DNA of 64,000 nt, taken from the NCBI GenBank assembly GCA_900541045.1, contig UQID01000010.1, forward strand, positions 1 through 64,000, in the 5' to 3' direction. Below are positions 12,803-21,671 of this stretch, one piece after another. The position numbers and the translations under genes were made by a program. The DNA comes from an uncultured Collinsella sp. GTDB taxonomy: Bacteria > Actinomycetota > Coriobacteriia > Coriobacteriales > Coriobacteriaceae. Numbering within the stretch: position 1 is the stretch's first letter; each line of letters begins with the position of its first letter. The notes under the pieces are model-generated. The model was given only the letters and a program-made list of their open reading frames with translations. It was not told the origin of the DNA and ran no database searches.

Positions 12803-14995
12803 ATGGCAGATTCCAGCAAAAAGATGCAGATCGTGTTTGCCTCGGCCGAGTGCGCACCGTTTGTAAAGACCGGTGGCCTGGGCGACGTGGCGGGCTCGCT
12901 GCCCGCGGCACTCGTGCGCGCTGGCGCCGAAGTCATCGTGATGGTGCCCAAGTACGCCACCATCAAGGACGAGTACAAGGCGCAGATGGAGCACTTCTCC
13001 GATTTTTACGTGAGCCTGGGCTGGCGCAACGAGTACTGCGGGCTCGAGAAGCTCGAACGCGACGGCGTCACCTATATGTTCATCGACAACGAGCGCTACT
13101 TTGCGCGCGACTATCCGTACGGCTTCTTTGACGACGGCGAGCGCTTCGCATTCTTCTCCAAGGCCATCACCGAGAGCCTGCAGCACCTGCCGGCCGGCTT
13201 TGAGTGCGACATCCTGCACTGCAATGACTGGCAGACGGCACTGGCGCCCGTGTTCTTGCGCGAGTTCTACCAGGGCCTGCCGCTTTACGACCGCGTCAAG
13301 ACCGTGTTCTCGATTCACAACGTGGCGTTCCAGGGCCAGTTTAGCGACACCGTGATGGAGGACATCCTGGGCGTGGCGCATATTCCGGCGGCCGCCTCGC
13401 AGCTGCGTTGCGACGCCTGCAGCATCAACTACATGCTGGGCGCGCTGCGCTATGCCGATGCCATCACCACGGTAAGCCCCACCTATGCCAACGAGATCCA
13501 GACGCCCGAGTTTGGCGAGGGCCTGGACGGTGTGTTGCGCGAGCGCTCCTATGCGCTGCAGGGCATTTTGAACGGCATTGACGTGGCGGGCTTTGACCCG
13601 GCGACCGACAAGCGCATTGCCGCAAACTACACGGTCGAGGACCGTTCCGGCAAGGCCGTGTGCAAGGCCAAGCTGCAGGAAGAGCTGGGGCTCGAGGTTC
13701 GCGACGACCGTCCGCTCATGGTGATGGTCACGCGCCTGACGCGCCAGAAGGGCATGGACCTGGTCATGTACGCGCTCGACCGCATCCTGTCCGGCGGCGT
13801 GCAGGTAGCGGTGCTGGGCACCGGCGACCGCGACTACGAGGACGGCCTGCGCTACTTCCAGGACAAGTACCCCGGCACCATGGCCGCGCGCATCGAGTTC
13901 GATCCGGCGCTGTCGCAGCGTATGTATGCCGCCGCCGATATGTTCTTGATGCCTTCGAAGTTTGAGCCCTGCGGCCTGTCGCAGATCATCGCCATGCGCT
14001 ACGGCACCCTGCCCATCGTGCGCGAGACCGGTGGCCTGAAGGACACGGTGATCCCGTATAACGAGTTTACCGGCGAGGGCACGGGCTTCTCGTTTAGCAA
14101 CTTTAACGGCGACGAGATGGGCGACGCCGTGTTCCGCGCGGCACGCCTGTTCTGGGACAACCGCGATGCTTGGAACCAGCTGGTCACGCAGGCCATGAGC
14201 CAGGACTTTAGCTGGACGCGCTCGGCCGACAAGTATCTGGACCTGTATTTCTTTATGCACCCGGAGATTGAGAGGCCGGCGGCCGAGGCCGAAGTTAAGC
14301 CCGCCGCGAAGCCTGCCGCCAAGAAGACGACGGCCCGCAAGACGACGGCTAAGAAGGCCACGACCACGAAGGCCGCTGCTAGCAAGACTAGCGCCGCTAA
14401 GGCAACTACTGCCAAGGCATCGACTACGCGCAAGCGTACGACCGCCGCTGCCAAGAAGGCCTCCGAGGCCGAGATCGCTCCCGAGGTAAAGGCCGAGCCC
14501 GCGGCAAAGGCTCCGGCCAAGACCGCTGCCAAGGAGACGACCGCGTCCAAGACCACGACCGCCAAGAAGACCACGGCAACGAAGTCGACGACGGCAAAGG
14601 CTGCTACGACGAAGGCCGCCGCGAAGACGACCCCGAAGGCTGCTGCAAAGCCCGCCGTCAAAGTCGAGGAGGCGCCCTCCGAGCCCAAGGCCAAGGCAGC
14701 TGTCGAGGCAAAGCCGACCGCCAAGACCACCACGCGCAAGCGCGCTACGACGACGGCCAAGAAGGCCACGACCAAGGCTGCTGCTCCCAAGGCAGAGGCT
14801 AAGGCCGAGGAAAAGCCCGCAGTAAAGGCCGAGCCGGCTCCGAAGGCCGCAGAGGTCAAGACCGCTCCCAAGGCCAAGGCAAAGGCCGAGCCCGCCAAGG
14901 AGGCCCCGATCTCCCCCGCTGTTCCGGCCGAGGAAAAGGCCCCGACCAAGAAGACCTCCGTCCGTAAGGCAACGGCCACCCGCAAGCGTCACTAG
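12803..14995 (+). CDS. glgA: Glycogen synthase with ~240-residue histone-H1-like tail
   Basis: A GT5 ADP-glucose glycogen synthase of 730 residues from ATG 12803, with AGGGAGA upstream. KTGGLGDVAGSLPAAL near residue 18 is the ADP-glucose binding motif. SIHNVAFQGQ, VTRLTRQKGMDLV and the E-x7-E region KFEPCGLSQIIAMRYG follow. The normal enzyme ends near residue 487 (FFMHPEIERP). From there about 240 residues are Lys, Ala, Thr, Pro and Arg rich with KKTTARKTTAKKAT-like repeats, broken by short acidic patches such as PEVKAEP. The reading frame is continuous, so the tail is a real fusion, not an adjacent gene. The enzyme extends alpha-1,4-glucan from ADP-glucose. The tail has no assigned function; binding of a polyanion or granule scaffolding is a guess. 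Confidence 0.95.
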   Translation: MADSSKKMQIVFASAECAPFVKTGGLGDVAGSLPAALVRAGAEVIVMVPKYATIKDEYKAQMEHFSDFYVSLGWRNEYCGLEKLERDGVTYMFIDNERYFARDYPYGFFDDGERFAFFSKAITESLQHLPAGFECDILHCNDWQTALAPVFLREFYQGLPLYDRVKTVFSIHNVAFQGQFSDTVMEDILGVAHIPAAASQLRCDACSINYMLGALRYADAITTVSPTYANEIQTPEFGEGLDGVLRERSYALQGILNGIDVAGFDPATDKRIAANYTVEDRSGKAVCKAKLQEELGLEVRDDRPLMVMVTRLTRQKGMDLVMYALDRILSGGVQVAVLGTGDRDYEDGLRYFQDKYPGTMAARIEFDPALSQRMYAAADMFLMPSKFEPCGLSQIIAMRYGTLPIVRETGGLKDTVIPYNEFTGEGTGFSFSNFNGDEMGDAVFRAARLFWDNRDAWNQLVTQAMSQDFSWTRSADKYLDLYFFMHPEIERPAAEAEVKPAAKPAAKKTTARKTTAKKATTTKAAASKTSAAKATTAKASTTRKRTTAAAKKASEAEIAPEVKAEPAAKAPAKTAAKETTASKTTTAKKTTATKSTTAKAATTKAAAKTTPKAAAKPAVKVEEAPSEPKAKAAVEAKPTAKTTTRKRATTTAKKATTKAAAPKAEAKAEEKPAVKAEPAPKAAEVKTAPKAKAKAEPAKEAPISPAVPAEEKAPTKKTSVRKATATRKRH

Positions 14996-15026
14996 TCAGG
15001 ACGATTAAAACTTAATCCAACGCAAA

Positions 15027-15057
15027 AGAGGGCGCCCCTACCAGGCGCCCTCTTTTT
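15027..15057 (+). terminator. Intrinsic terminator after glgA
   Basis: A 10-bp perfect stem (15027-15036 with 15044-15053) is followed by TTTTT. It ends the glg transcript 30 bases after glgA. Confidence 0.92.
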
Positions 15058-15085
15058 GGTTGAACTTCTGTATTAAAAAGAGGGC

Positions 15086-15217
15086 CGGTTTACTACGACA
15101 AAATGGCTCCAGCCGACCACGGCGGGTAATCTACGAAATTAGCAACGCCTCTACCTGCGGTTTTAATATCACCAAATTGACCGTGGATGAGATCATTCAA
15201 ATCGTCGTAGTAAACCG
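15086..15217. repeat. Family 4 palindromic element, copy A (GGTTTACTACGA arms)
   Basis: The 14-base arm CGGTTTACTACGAC (15086-15099) is inverted at 15204-15217, 104 bases apart. The same arm core, and the internal string TCTACCTGCGGTTTT, recur in the element at 48504-48653, so the two are related. Confidence 0.6.
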
Positions 15218-15282
15218 AAGTACTTTTGTTTGACTACAAATAGTATCCGTCTGGGCATTTTCGAATACCGCGATAATTTGGG

Positions 15283-15325
15283 TGGTAAAACGATTTTCTA
15301 GGACAACCGTTCGCCGATGGTAAAC
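15283..15325. promoter_or_regulatory. Two TGGTAAA half-sites before the GH13-GH77 gene
   Basis: TGGTAAAAC at 15283-15291 and TGGTAAAC at 15318-15325, direct orientation, 35 bases apart and 100-140 bases before the start codon. They match the cluster upstream of glgB, suggesting a shared regulator. Confidence 0.45.
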
Positions 15326-15424
15326 GGATGTTGTTTATACAGCCTGTGTACAACAGATATACTTACATCCTGTGCGTAAAGCCCATGGCCCGCAGGCCGT
15401 GATTCTATTGAACTGGACCGTATT

Positions 15425-18400
15425 ATGAGATTGATTCACAACAGCCGTCTGCCGCAGTTTCGTACTCCGTTTGGCGCTGTGACCACTGGAACTTCCGTTT
15501 CGCTATCGGTGATTTTGGAGGATGCCGACCCCAACCAGGCAACGCTCACCCTGCGCACCTGGGTCGATGAGATCGGTGAGTCTATGTATCCCATGACGCA
15601 CGAGGGCGACGGCATATTTACCGTAGAGCTTGAGTGCACTGAGCCCTGTCTTATCTGGTACAGCTTTATCTGCAACATCGAGGGCCAGCCCGAGGTACGC
15701 CTGGGTGCACCGCAGGGTCGCACCGGTGGCGAGGGAGTGACCTACAACTACGCCGAGGTTCCGTCCTTCCAGATTACCGTCTACAAGCACCGCGAGAACC
15801 GTCCCACTTGGTACGAGCGCGGTATGGTCTACCAGATCTTCCCCGACCGCTATGCACGCGACGAAAACTGGCGCGAACGCACGCTTGCCGAAGTTGAAAA
15901 ACCGCGCAAAGGAATCCAGCGCCGCATGGTCGAGGACTGGAACGAACCGCCCGAGTACGAGCGTGCCGAAGACGGCTCCATCAAGACCTGGGATTTTTAC
16001 GGCGGTTCGCTCAAGGGTATCCAAAATGACCTGCCCCGCATTGCCGAGCTAGGCTTTACGGCCATCTACCTCAACCCCATCTTTGAGGCCGCGAGCAACC
16101 ACCGCTACGACACGGCCGACTATAACAAGATCGACCCGATTCTGGGCACCGAGCAGGACTTTACGGAGCTGTGCAAGGCGGCCGAGAAGCTCGGCATTTC
16201 TATCATCCTGGACGGCGTCTTCAACCACACGGGCGACGATTCGATCTACTTTAACCGCTACGGCAATTATCCCGGCGTCGGTGCTTGGCAGAGCGAGGAC
16301 TCGCCGTGGCGCGATGCGTTTTACTTCCATGAAGACGGTTCGTATGACTGCTGGTGGGGCGTGGGCAACATGCCCGCCATCAACGAGAGCTCCGAACTGG
16401 TGCGCGAGCGGCTCCTGGGCAAGGACGGCGTGATCCGCAAATGGCTGCGCGCCGGTGCCCATGGTTGGCGCCTGGACGTGGCCGATGAGCTTTCCGACGA
16501 CTTCCTGGCCGAGATCAAAAAAGCCGTGCTCGCCGAGAAACCCGATGCGCTGCTGCTCGGCGAAGTCTGGGAGGACGCCTCCAACAAGATCAGCTACGGC
16601 CATCTGCGCCGCTACCTGCAGGGCTCCGAGCTCGACTCTGCTATGGACTACCCCTTCCGCGACATGGTCATCGGCTTTTTGATGGGCTACAAGAATGCCT
16701 ATCAAGCTGCTGAGGACATCGAGACCCTGCGCGAGAACTACCCGCGCGAGGCACTGGCCTGCGCGCTCAATCTGCTTTCGAGCCACGACCGCCCGCGCAT
16801 TATCTCGGTGCTCGGCGGTGGCCCCGATGAGTCGCAGCTGCCCGAGAGCGAGCGCAGCAAATGGCGCCTGGACGAGAACTCGATGGGCCTGGCCAAGAGC
16901 CGTTTTTGGTTGGCAACGCTCATGCAGATGACCTTCCCAGGCGTGCCCTCGATCTATTATGGCGACGAGTACGGCTTGGAGGGCCTCACCGATCCGGGCA
17001 ACCGCCGCACCCTGCCGACCAAGGACCAACTCCACGACTTCGATACGCTAGCCATCGTTAAGAACGCATCTGCCATTCGCCGCGCGTTACCGTTTATGGT
17101 CGATGGCGAGATCAAGGCCTTTGCGCTCAACGACGACGTCTTGGCCTACACCCGCACGAGCAAAGACGGCGAGGCCGCGACGGTTATCATCAACCGCAGC
17201 CTGCGCAATTCGCACTGCGTGACGATCCCGGCGCTCGGCGAATGTGCGAGCGACGTGATTAGCGGCCACGAGTGCGAAATCCATAATGGCACGGTTACGC
17301 TCGACCTGTACCCGCTGGGCTCCTCGATCATCTATCACCATGCCGAGAAGCGCCTGCAGGAGCCGCTCGATCATGGCGCGGGCGTCGTGTGCCACATCAC
17401 GTCGGTACCGACCGATGACGGCAAGCCCGGCACGATCGGTGCGCCCACGCGTCGCTTTATCGACCACCTGGCTGCCATGGGCATGCGCTACTGGCAGGTC
17501 CTGCCCGTCAATCCCACGGACTTCTTCCGCTCCCCCTACGCCGGTCCTTCGGCCTTTGCAGGCAATATCGATCTGCTGCCCGAGAGCCACGAGGAGCTGG
17601 CCGCCGACTTCGTCACCTGGAAGGCCCGCGGCGGCGAGGATGCCGACCCGCTGTACACGGCGTTTAAACATCGCAACGCCGACTGGCTCGAGAAGTACTG
17701 CGTCTACATGGCGGTAAAGAAGCACTTTGAGGGACTGTCGCGCCACGATTGGCCGGCGGATGTCGCGCGTTACAACGAGCACCTGATCGATGACAAGCGA
17801 TTCCACGACGAGGCCGAGCTACAGGCGTACATGCAGTATCGCTTTGACCTTGCCTGGTGCGAGCTCATGAACTACGCACACAAGAAGGGCATCGAAGTCA
17901 TCGGCGATATCCCCATGTATGTCTCGGATGATTCGGCCGACGCATGGAGCGAGCCCGAGAACTTCTGGCTGTCCGACACCGGCAAGGCGATTGAGATTTC
18001 GGGCGCGCCGCCCGACAACTTTGCGCCCGAGGGCCAGGTCTGGGGCAACCCCACCTTCCGCTGGGATCACATGAAGGAAAACGGCTATAGCTGGTGGATG
18101 GATCGCCTGCGTCGTGCGTTCGCGCTCTACGACCGTGTGCGCCTGGACCACTTCCTGGGCTTCCATAGCTACTTTAGCATCCCTGCCGGCAAGGCCTGTG
18201 CCGACGGCCGCTGGCTGGCTGGCCCGGGCAAGGACCTGTTCCAGACCGCCTACGACGAGCTGGGTCCGCTTAACTTTATCGCCGAGGACCTAGGCTATCT
18301 GACGCCTGGCGTTCGTGCGATGGCTTCGACTTGCGGCTTCCCCGGCATGGACGTACTGGAGTTTAGCGACTACGACGTTCGCTGCGGAATTCATCCCACA

Positions 18401-18721
18401 CCGGGCAAGATCCTGTACACCTCGACGCACGACACCTCTACGCTTGCCGGCTGGTGCACGCGCTCCTTTGCGGGCGGCGACGAGCCGAGCGGCATTGCAT
18501 TGGCAAGCGAGCTCATGGGCAACGTCCTGGCCAGCGATGCTCCGCTCGTTATGATGCCGCTGCAGGACGTGCTGGGGCTTGGCGACGATGCACGAATGAA
18601 CGTACCGGGCGTGGCCACGGGCAACTGGACGTGGAAGGCGCAGGAGGCCGACATTGCCGCGGCCGAGGAGAAAACTGCGAAGCTCCTGCGCAGCACGCAT
18701 AGATTCTGGGGCGAAGCGTGA
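15425..18721 (+). CDS. Fused GH13 neopullulanase-type amylase and GH77 4-alpha-glucanotransferase
   Basis: A 1098-residue two-enzyme fusion. Residues ~1-120 form an N-terminal beta domain. Residues ~130-640 are a GH13 barrel with YQIFPDRYA, GWRLDVADEL (nucleophile Asp), LLLGEVWED (Glu) and SSHDRPR (Asp). From about residue 645 a GH77 amylomaltase follows, with YWQVLPVNPT, VRLDHFLGFH, FIAEDLGYLT and YTSTHDTSTLAGW supplying its Asp, Glu and Asp. The first half should hydrolyse maltodextrins or pullulan-like linkages, and the second disproportionates glucans to glucose and longer chains, so products can be channelled in one chain. There is no signal peptide, so it is cytosolic. It stands after the glg terminator with its own upstream region. 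The substrate range of the GH13 half is uncertain. Confidence 0.92.
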   Translation: MRLIHNSRLPQFRTPFGAVTTGTSVSLSVILEDADPNQATLTLRTWVDEIGESMYPMTHEGDGIFTVELECTEPCLIWYSFICNIEGQPEVRLGAPQGRTGGEGVTYNYAEVPSFQITVYKHRENRPTWYERGMVYQIFPDRYARDENWRERTLAEVEKPRKGIQRRMVEDWNEPPEYERAEDGSIKTWDFYGGSLKGIQNDLPRIAELGFTAIYLNPIFEAASNHRYDTADYNKIDPILGTEQDFTELCKAAEKLGISIILDGVFNHTGDDSIYFNRYGNYPGVGAWQSEDSPWRDAFYFHEDGSYDCWWGVGNMPAINESSELVRERLLGKDGVIRKWLRAGAHGWRLDVADELSDDFLAEIKKAVLAEKPDALLLGEVWEDASNKISYGHLRRYLQGSELDSAMDYPFRDMVIGFLMGYKNAYQAAEDIETLRENYPREALACALNLLSSHDRPRIISVLGGGPDESQLPESERSKWRLDENSMGLAKSRFWLATLMQMTFPGVPSIYYGDEYGLEGLTDPGNRRTLPTKDQLHDFDTLAIVKNASAIRRALPFMVDGEIKAFALNDDVLAYTRTSKDGEAATVIINRSLRNSHCVTIPALGECASDVISGHECEIHNGTVTLDLYPLGSSIIYHHAEKRLQEPLDHGAGVVCHITSVPTDDGKPGTIGAPTRRFIDHLAAMGMRYWQVLPVNPTDFFRSPYAGPSAFAGNIDLLPESHEELAADFVTWKARGGEDADPLYTAFKHRNADWLEKYCVYMAVKKHFEGLSRHDWPADVARYNEHLIDDKRFHDEAELQAYMQYRFDLAWCELMNYAHKKGIEVIGDIPMYVSDDSADAWSEPENFWLSDTGKAIEISGAPPDNFAPEGQVWGNPTFRWDHMKENGYSWWMDRLRRAFALYDRVRLDHFLGFHSYFSIPAGKACADGRWLAGPGKDLFQTAYDELGPLNFIAEDLGYLTPGVRAMASTCGFPGMDVLEFSDYDVRCGIHPTPGKILYTSTHDTSTLAGWCTRSFAGGDEPSGIALASELMGNVLASDAPLVMMPLQDVLGLGDDARMNVPGVATGNWTWKAQEADIAAAEEKTAKLLRSTHRFWGEA

Positions 18722-18765
18722 TAAAACCCCCGATATAGGGTACAGTTACAGCTGTTTGAATTTTT

Positions 18766-18790
18766 GCGGGCAGAGCGATCTGCCCGCTTT
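18766..18790 (+). terminator. Intrinsic terminator after the GH13-GH77 gene
   Basis: A 9-bp perfect stem (18766-18774 with 18779-18787, loop GCGA) is followed by TTT and preceded by TTTTT. Termination here would be modest, and the next gene starts 20 bases later. Confidence 0.6.
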
Positions 18791-18809
18791 GTGCTGAAAA
18801 GGAAGTATT

Positions 18810-19046
18810 ATGGCGCGCTACGATTACAAGTGCACGAGCTGTGGCAACGTGTTTGAGGTTGAGCACCCCATGTCCGAGACGCCCGAGGTCGTATGCCCCA
18901 GCTGCGGTGCCCCGGCATCCAAGACGTTCTCGGCCAGCGGAATTAAGTTCGAAGGCAGCGGTTTCTACAACACCGACCAGCGAAGCGGCGGCTCCAGCAC
19001 CAACGCCACCAGCGGCTGCTGCGCCAACTGCCCGCATAGCCACTAG
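18810..19046 (+). CDS. FmdB-family zinc-ribbon protein
   Basis: A 78-residue protein. It starts ARYDYKCTSCGNVFEVEH and continues VVCPSCGAP, giving a CxxC...CxxC zinc ribbon of the FmdB/putative regulatory type. A glycine/serine-rich tail carries further Cys and His residues (GCCANCPHSH) that could also bind metal. AAAAGGAAG lies upstream of the ATG. The biochemical role of this family is not well defined; a regulator or adaptor function has been proposed from the original FmdB. It has its own strong downstream terminator. It follows the glucan block without obvious functional connection. Confidence 0.85.
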   Translation: MARYDYKCTSCGNVFEVEHPMSETPEVVCPSCGAPASKTFSASGIKFEGSGFYNTDQRSGGSSTNATSGCCANCPHSH

Positions 19047-19050
19047 TGAC

Positions 19051-19090
19051 AAGCGGCCCCGCGATCAACTCCGATCGCGGGGCCGCTTCT
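19051..19090 (+). terminator. Strong intrinsic terminator after the FmdB gene
   Basis: A 16-bp perfect stem (19051-19066 with 19073-19088), loop AACTCC, followed by a short T-rich tail. It separates the plus-strand block from the minus-strand gene beyond. Confidence 0.85.
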
Positions 19091-19132
19091 TTGCGCTATG
19101 GGTCGATAATTATTTTTAAAAATTAGTATATT

Positions 19133-20080
19133 TTAAAATCCGCCCATACCGGCAGAATAGGGATCGTCACAGGTACCATCGCTATACCAATGAGTAGACC
19201 CGATATAGTTACCAGCTGCATCATATTGATCTAATTGACGAATGACATACTTACCACCACTATTATTGGAAGAAGAAATACTGCTAGAAGATCCACCAGA
19301 ATTATTATTAGAATAGTTACTACCGCTAGAATAACTATTCTGCTGAGAAGTCTGCTGTTGAGCTTGTGCTGTTACTTCCTCTTGAGCCTTCGCTTCAGCT
19401 TCAGCTTCAGCTTTTGCCTTGTTTAAATCATCAATACGAGTTTGATAACGACTAATCTGTTCATTGATTTGATCGATGAATTTTTTAGAATCCTTTTTGG
19501 CATCTTCAAAAATCAGCTTCTGATTATCTTTGTTAGAAATATCATTAAGAAGACCATTGAGGCTATTAATATGCTGCTGGAGAGAGTCAGTATCTTCAGT
19601 AGAATTCACATCAAAATTAGCATGATCAACTAGAGAAGTATTCCACTCATTATTTTGAGCCTTACGGCAGCCTTTAATAATGGAATCATACTTATTAAGC
19701 AGCTTAGTCCAATCAGGGGAAGTGCCATCCGCATACTTAAAACTGTCATTAGAGATTTCTTTATTCAAAATCTCTTTATTATTTTGAGCATTTTTAATGG
19801 TATCAAGACGTTGCTCAAAAGTTAGTAACCCAGGATCAGCCTTAAAGGCAGCAACACTATCGCTAGCCTTTGAATACAAAACTTCAACCTGCTGATTATG
19901 TTCACTACATGCTTGTTTGTAATTGTAACCAGCATAACCACCGACACAACCAGCAAGGAGCAGAGCAACAATACCGGCACCAATAATTACCCGCTTTTTA
20001 ATCGAAGAATTCTCAACCTCTTCATTTTCCTGAGTATTATCTTCAGGATTGTCAATCTTGTCACTATTAAGATCGATCAT
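19133..20080 (-). CDS. AT-rich membrane-anchored coiled-coil protein, unknown function
   Basis: 315 residues with no family recognised. Residues 1-29 are acidic and hydrophilic. RVIIGAGIVALLLAGCVGGYAGY (about 30-52) is a single membrane segment with a Cys in a lipobox-like context, but it is not at the N-terminus. Residues ~55-225 are charged and probably helical/coiled-coil, including a repeated KAEAEAEAKAQEE stretch. A Ser/Asn/Gln/Gly-rich linker (~235-275) leads to a C-terminal piece around YDAAGNYIGSTHWYSDGT. The gene is strikingly AT-rich, with AAT, AAA and ATT codons, unlike all neighbours, which suggests recent acquisition. It stands alone between an FmdB gene and a palindromic repeat. 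Domain topology suggests an outward-facing stalk. Function is unknown. Confidence 0.8.
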   Translation of the reverse strand: MIDLNSDKIDNPEDNTQENEEVENSSIKKRVIIGAGIVALLLAGCVGGYAGYNYKQACSEHNQQVEVLYSKASDSVAAFKADPGLLTFEQRLDTIKNAQNNKEILNKEISNDSFKYADGTSPDWTKLLNKYDSIIKGCRKAQNNEWNTSLVDHANFDVNSTEDTDSLQQHINSLNGLLNDISNKDNQKLIFEDAKKDSKKFIDQINEQISRYQTRIDDLNKAKAEAEAEAKAQEEVTAQAQQQTSQQNSYSSGSNYSNNNSGGSSSSISSSNNSGGKYVIRQLDQYDAAGNYIGSTHWYSDGTCDDPYSAGMGGF

Positions 20081-20197
20081 TTTAACCCCTCAATATTAAA
20101 TCTGCGAGCGGTTCATGCATCCAGAAACTTACCAAACCCAACCGCTTACTTTCATATCCGATTAATTAATCCCAGTCCCAGAAAAATCATCCTTATG

Positions 20198-20264
20198 AGT
20201 TGCGGTGAAATAAGGACTGTTTGGCGGGTAGAAGCCGCTTTTCAATCCCTATTTCACCGCAACT
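20198..20264. repeat. Family 2 hairpin element, copy 1 (TTGCGGTGAAATA)
   Basis: AGTTGCGGTGAAATA at the left is inverted at the right end (20250-20264) around a ~35-base loop. It lies 6 bases from the 3' end of rsmB. The same arms occur at 36441-36517 and 45175-45245. Confidence 0.8.
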
Positions 20265-20270
20265 TAGTAG

Positions 20271-21671
20271 TTACTTGTGGACCAGGCGGGCGCAGAAGTG
20301 GCCGTCGTAGGAGTCGGCGTTTACGGGGACGCTTTGGAAGAGTCCGCGGTCGTTTTGGCGTACGGAGACGAGCTTCTCGGCTTGTTCAAACTCGGGTAGC
20401 TGCAGAATCTGCGCCTCGGAGAGGGGTGTCAGGCTAAAGCCTGCGCCCTCAGGCGAAGCCAAAAACGCATCCACGACCTTCGTGTTCTCTTCATCAAAGA
20501 CCGAGCAGGTGGCATAGATAAGCTCACCGCCGGCAGCTACGCGCGCGGCTGCTTCCTTGAGCATCGTCAGTTGCAGCTTGGGCAACTCGCACGTCACGTC
20601 GCTTTCGGCAAGGCGCCAGGGAATCTCGGGGTGACGGCGCATGGTGCCGGTACCCGAGCACGGGGCATCGATAAACACCGTATCGAACAGAACGGGTTTA
20701 CCAAGCATCGCATCGAACGACGTGAGGACCGTATCGAGCTCGCACGCATCACCCGAGACGGTACGAACGCCCTTGATACCAGCCTTATGCAGGCGCGCAA
20801 GATTCTGATCACACTTGCGATCGTGCAAGTCGAGTGCAGTGTGCTGACGCTCGTAGCCGGCACGCTTGGCCTGGCACATCATCACATAGGTCTTGGTGCC
20901 GCGACCGGCGCCGATCTCCAGGCAAAGCCCAGGACGGGTCGCCGCAGTAGCGATGAGCTGGGCGTTAAGGTCCGAGGCCACGGCCGCCGCGCGTTCAAAC
21001 ACACCCGACGCAACCGTAGCCTGCGAATCGACCGGCGCATGGCAGCCCGGGAACACCGGCGCCACAAGCTGCGATAGGTACGGATCAGGCTTGGTTGCAA
21101 AGGCGTTCTCGTGCAAAGCGAGCGGCGCGGGCGCCAGATTTCCGGCAAAGTTGAGCGCGCCCTCGGGCGTATCGAACGACGCCATAATGCGTGCGCAAAG
21201 CCAGCGCGGCATACCCATCAGGCGAGATAGGCGAACCAAACGGCGCTCGGACTCATCGGCACCCGCGGCGGCGGCAAAGTCCTCAACGTTGTCCGCGACC
21301 TTATGCAGCACGGCGTTCGCCAGACCGGCGGCCGACTTAGCGCCGCTACGAACCAGCTCAACACCCTGACTTACGGCAACGCGACCTGGGGTATGCAGGT
21401 AGAGCATCTCGAAGGCCGAGATGCGAAGCGCCATTCGAACACGCGGTGCGACTTTTTTGGGCTTATCGAGAGACTGGTCAAGCAGTTCGTCCAAAATGCC
21501 CTGCGTCGCGGCAACACCCAGCGCCAAGCGAGCCGCAAACGCGGAATCGCGCTGGTCAATGGCCTTGGCCGTAGCACGGGCAGAGAGCACGTCACGCGCA
21601 TACATGCCGCGACGGTCGGCCTCCATCAGCACGTCGAGCGCAAGCTTGCGCGCGGGGGAAAGCTTGCTCAT
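20271..21671 (-). CDS. rsmB: 16S rRNA (cytosine-967-C5)-methyltransferase
   Basis: 466 residues. The N-terminal ~140 residues are a NusB-like RNA-binding domain (RKLALDVLMEADRRG, QGVELVRSGAKSAAGLANAVL). The C-terminal part is a SAM methyltransferase with CLEIGAGRGTKT, FIDAPCSGTGTMRR and YATCSVFDEEN. The two Cys residues are the ones used in m5C RNA methylation, one as nucleophile and one for product release. Start 21671 overlaps the fmt stop by ATGA. An upstream extension to 21719 lies inside fmt and is rejected. It is last in the minus-strand run gltX-priA-def-fmt-rsmB. That order (priA, def, fmt, rsmB) is common in bacteria and supports the call. Confidence 0.93.
   Translation of the reverse strand: MSKLSPARKLALDVLMEADRRGMYARDVLSARATAKAIDQRDSAFAARLALGVAATQGILDELLDQSLDKPKKVAPRVRMALRISAFEMLYLHTPGRVAVSQGVELVRSGAKSAAGLANAVLHKVADNVEDFAAAAGADESERRLVRLSRLMGMPRWLCARIMASFDTPEGALNFAGNLAPAPLALHENAFATKPDPYLSQLVAPVFPGCHAPVDSQATVASGVFERAAAVASDLNAQLIATAATRPGLCLEIGAGRGTKTYVMMCQAKRAGYERQHTALDLHDRKCDQNLARLHKAGIKGVRTVSGDACELDTVLTSFDAMLGKPVLFDTVFIDAPCSGTGTMRRHPEIPWRLAESDVTCELPKLQLTMLKEAAARVAAGGELIYATCSVFDEENTKVVDAFLASPEGAGFSLTPLSEAQILQLPEFEQAEKLVSVRQNDRGLFQSVPVNADSYDGHFCARLVHK

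Larger units (their letters stand above)
15058..15424. other. Gene-free control region before the GH13-GH77 gene
   Basis: About 370 bases with no convincing gene. The left part is a long-spaced palindromic element (15086-15217). The right part holds two TGGTAAA half-sites and a -10-like TATACT (15358-15363), whose -35 is not convincing. Confidence 0.5.

Noticed and set aside
14280..14980. Repetitive DNA in the glgA 3' part considered as a tandem repeat array or CRISPR
   Set aside because: The repeats are degenerate codon-level repeats of Lys/Ala/Thr residues in one open frame, without regular unit length or spacers.
12710..14992. A 760-codon minus-strand frame opposite glgA, very Gly/Leu/Arg rich
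   Set aside because: It is produced by the repetitive Lys/Ala codons of the GlgA tail read in reverse. No start context or protein motif supports it.
19133..20080. The AT-rich gene as part of a prophage
   Set aside because: No integrase, structural or lysis genes are nearby, and both flanks are ordinary housekeeping genes. A single-gene acquisition is the simpler reading.
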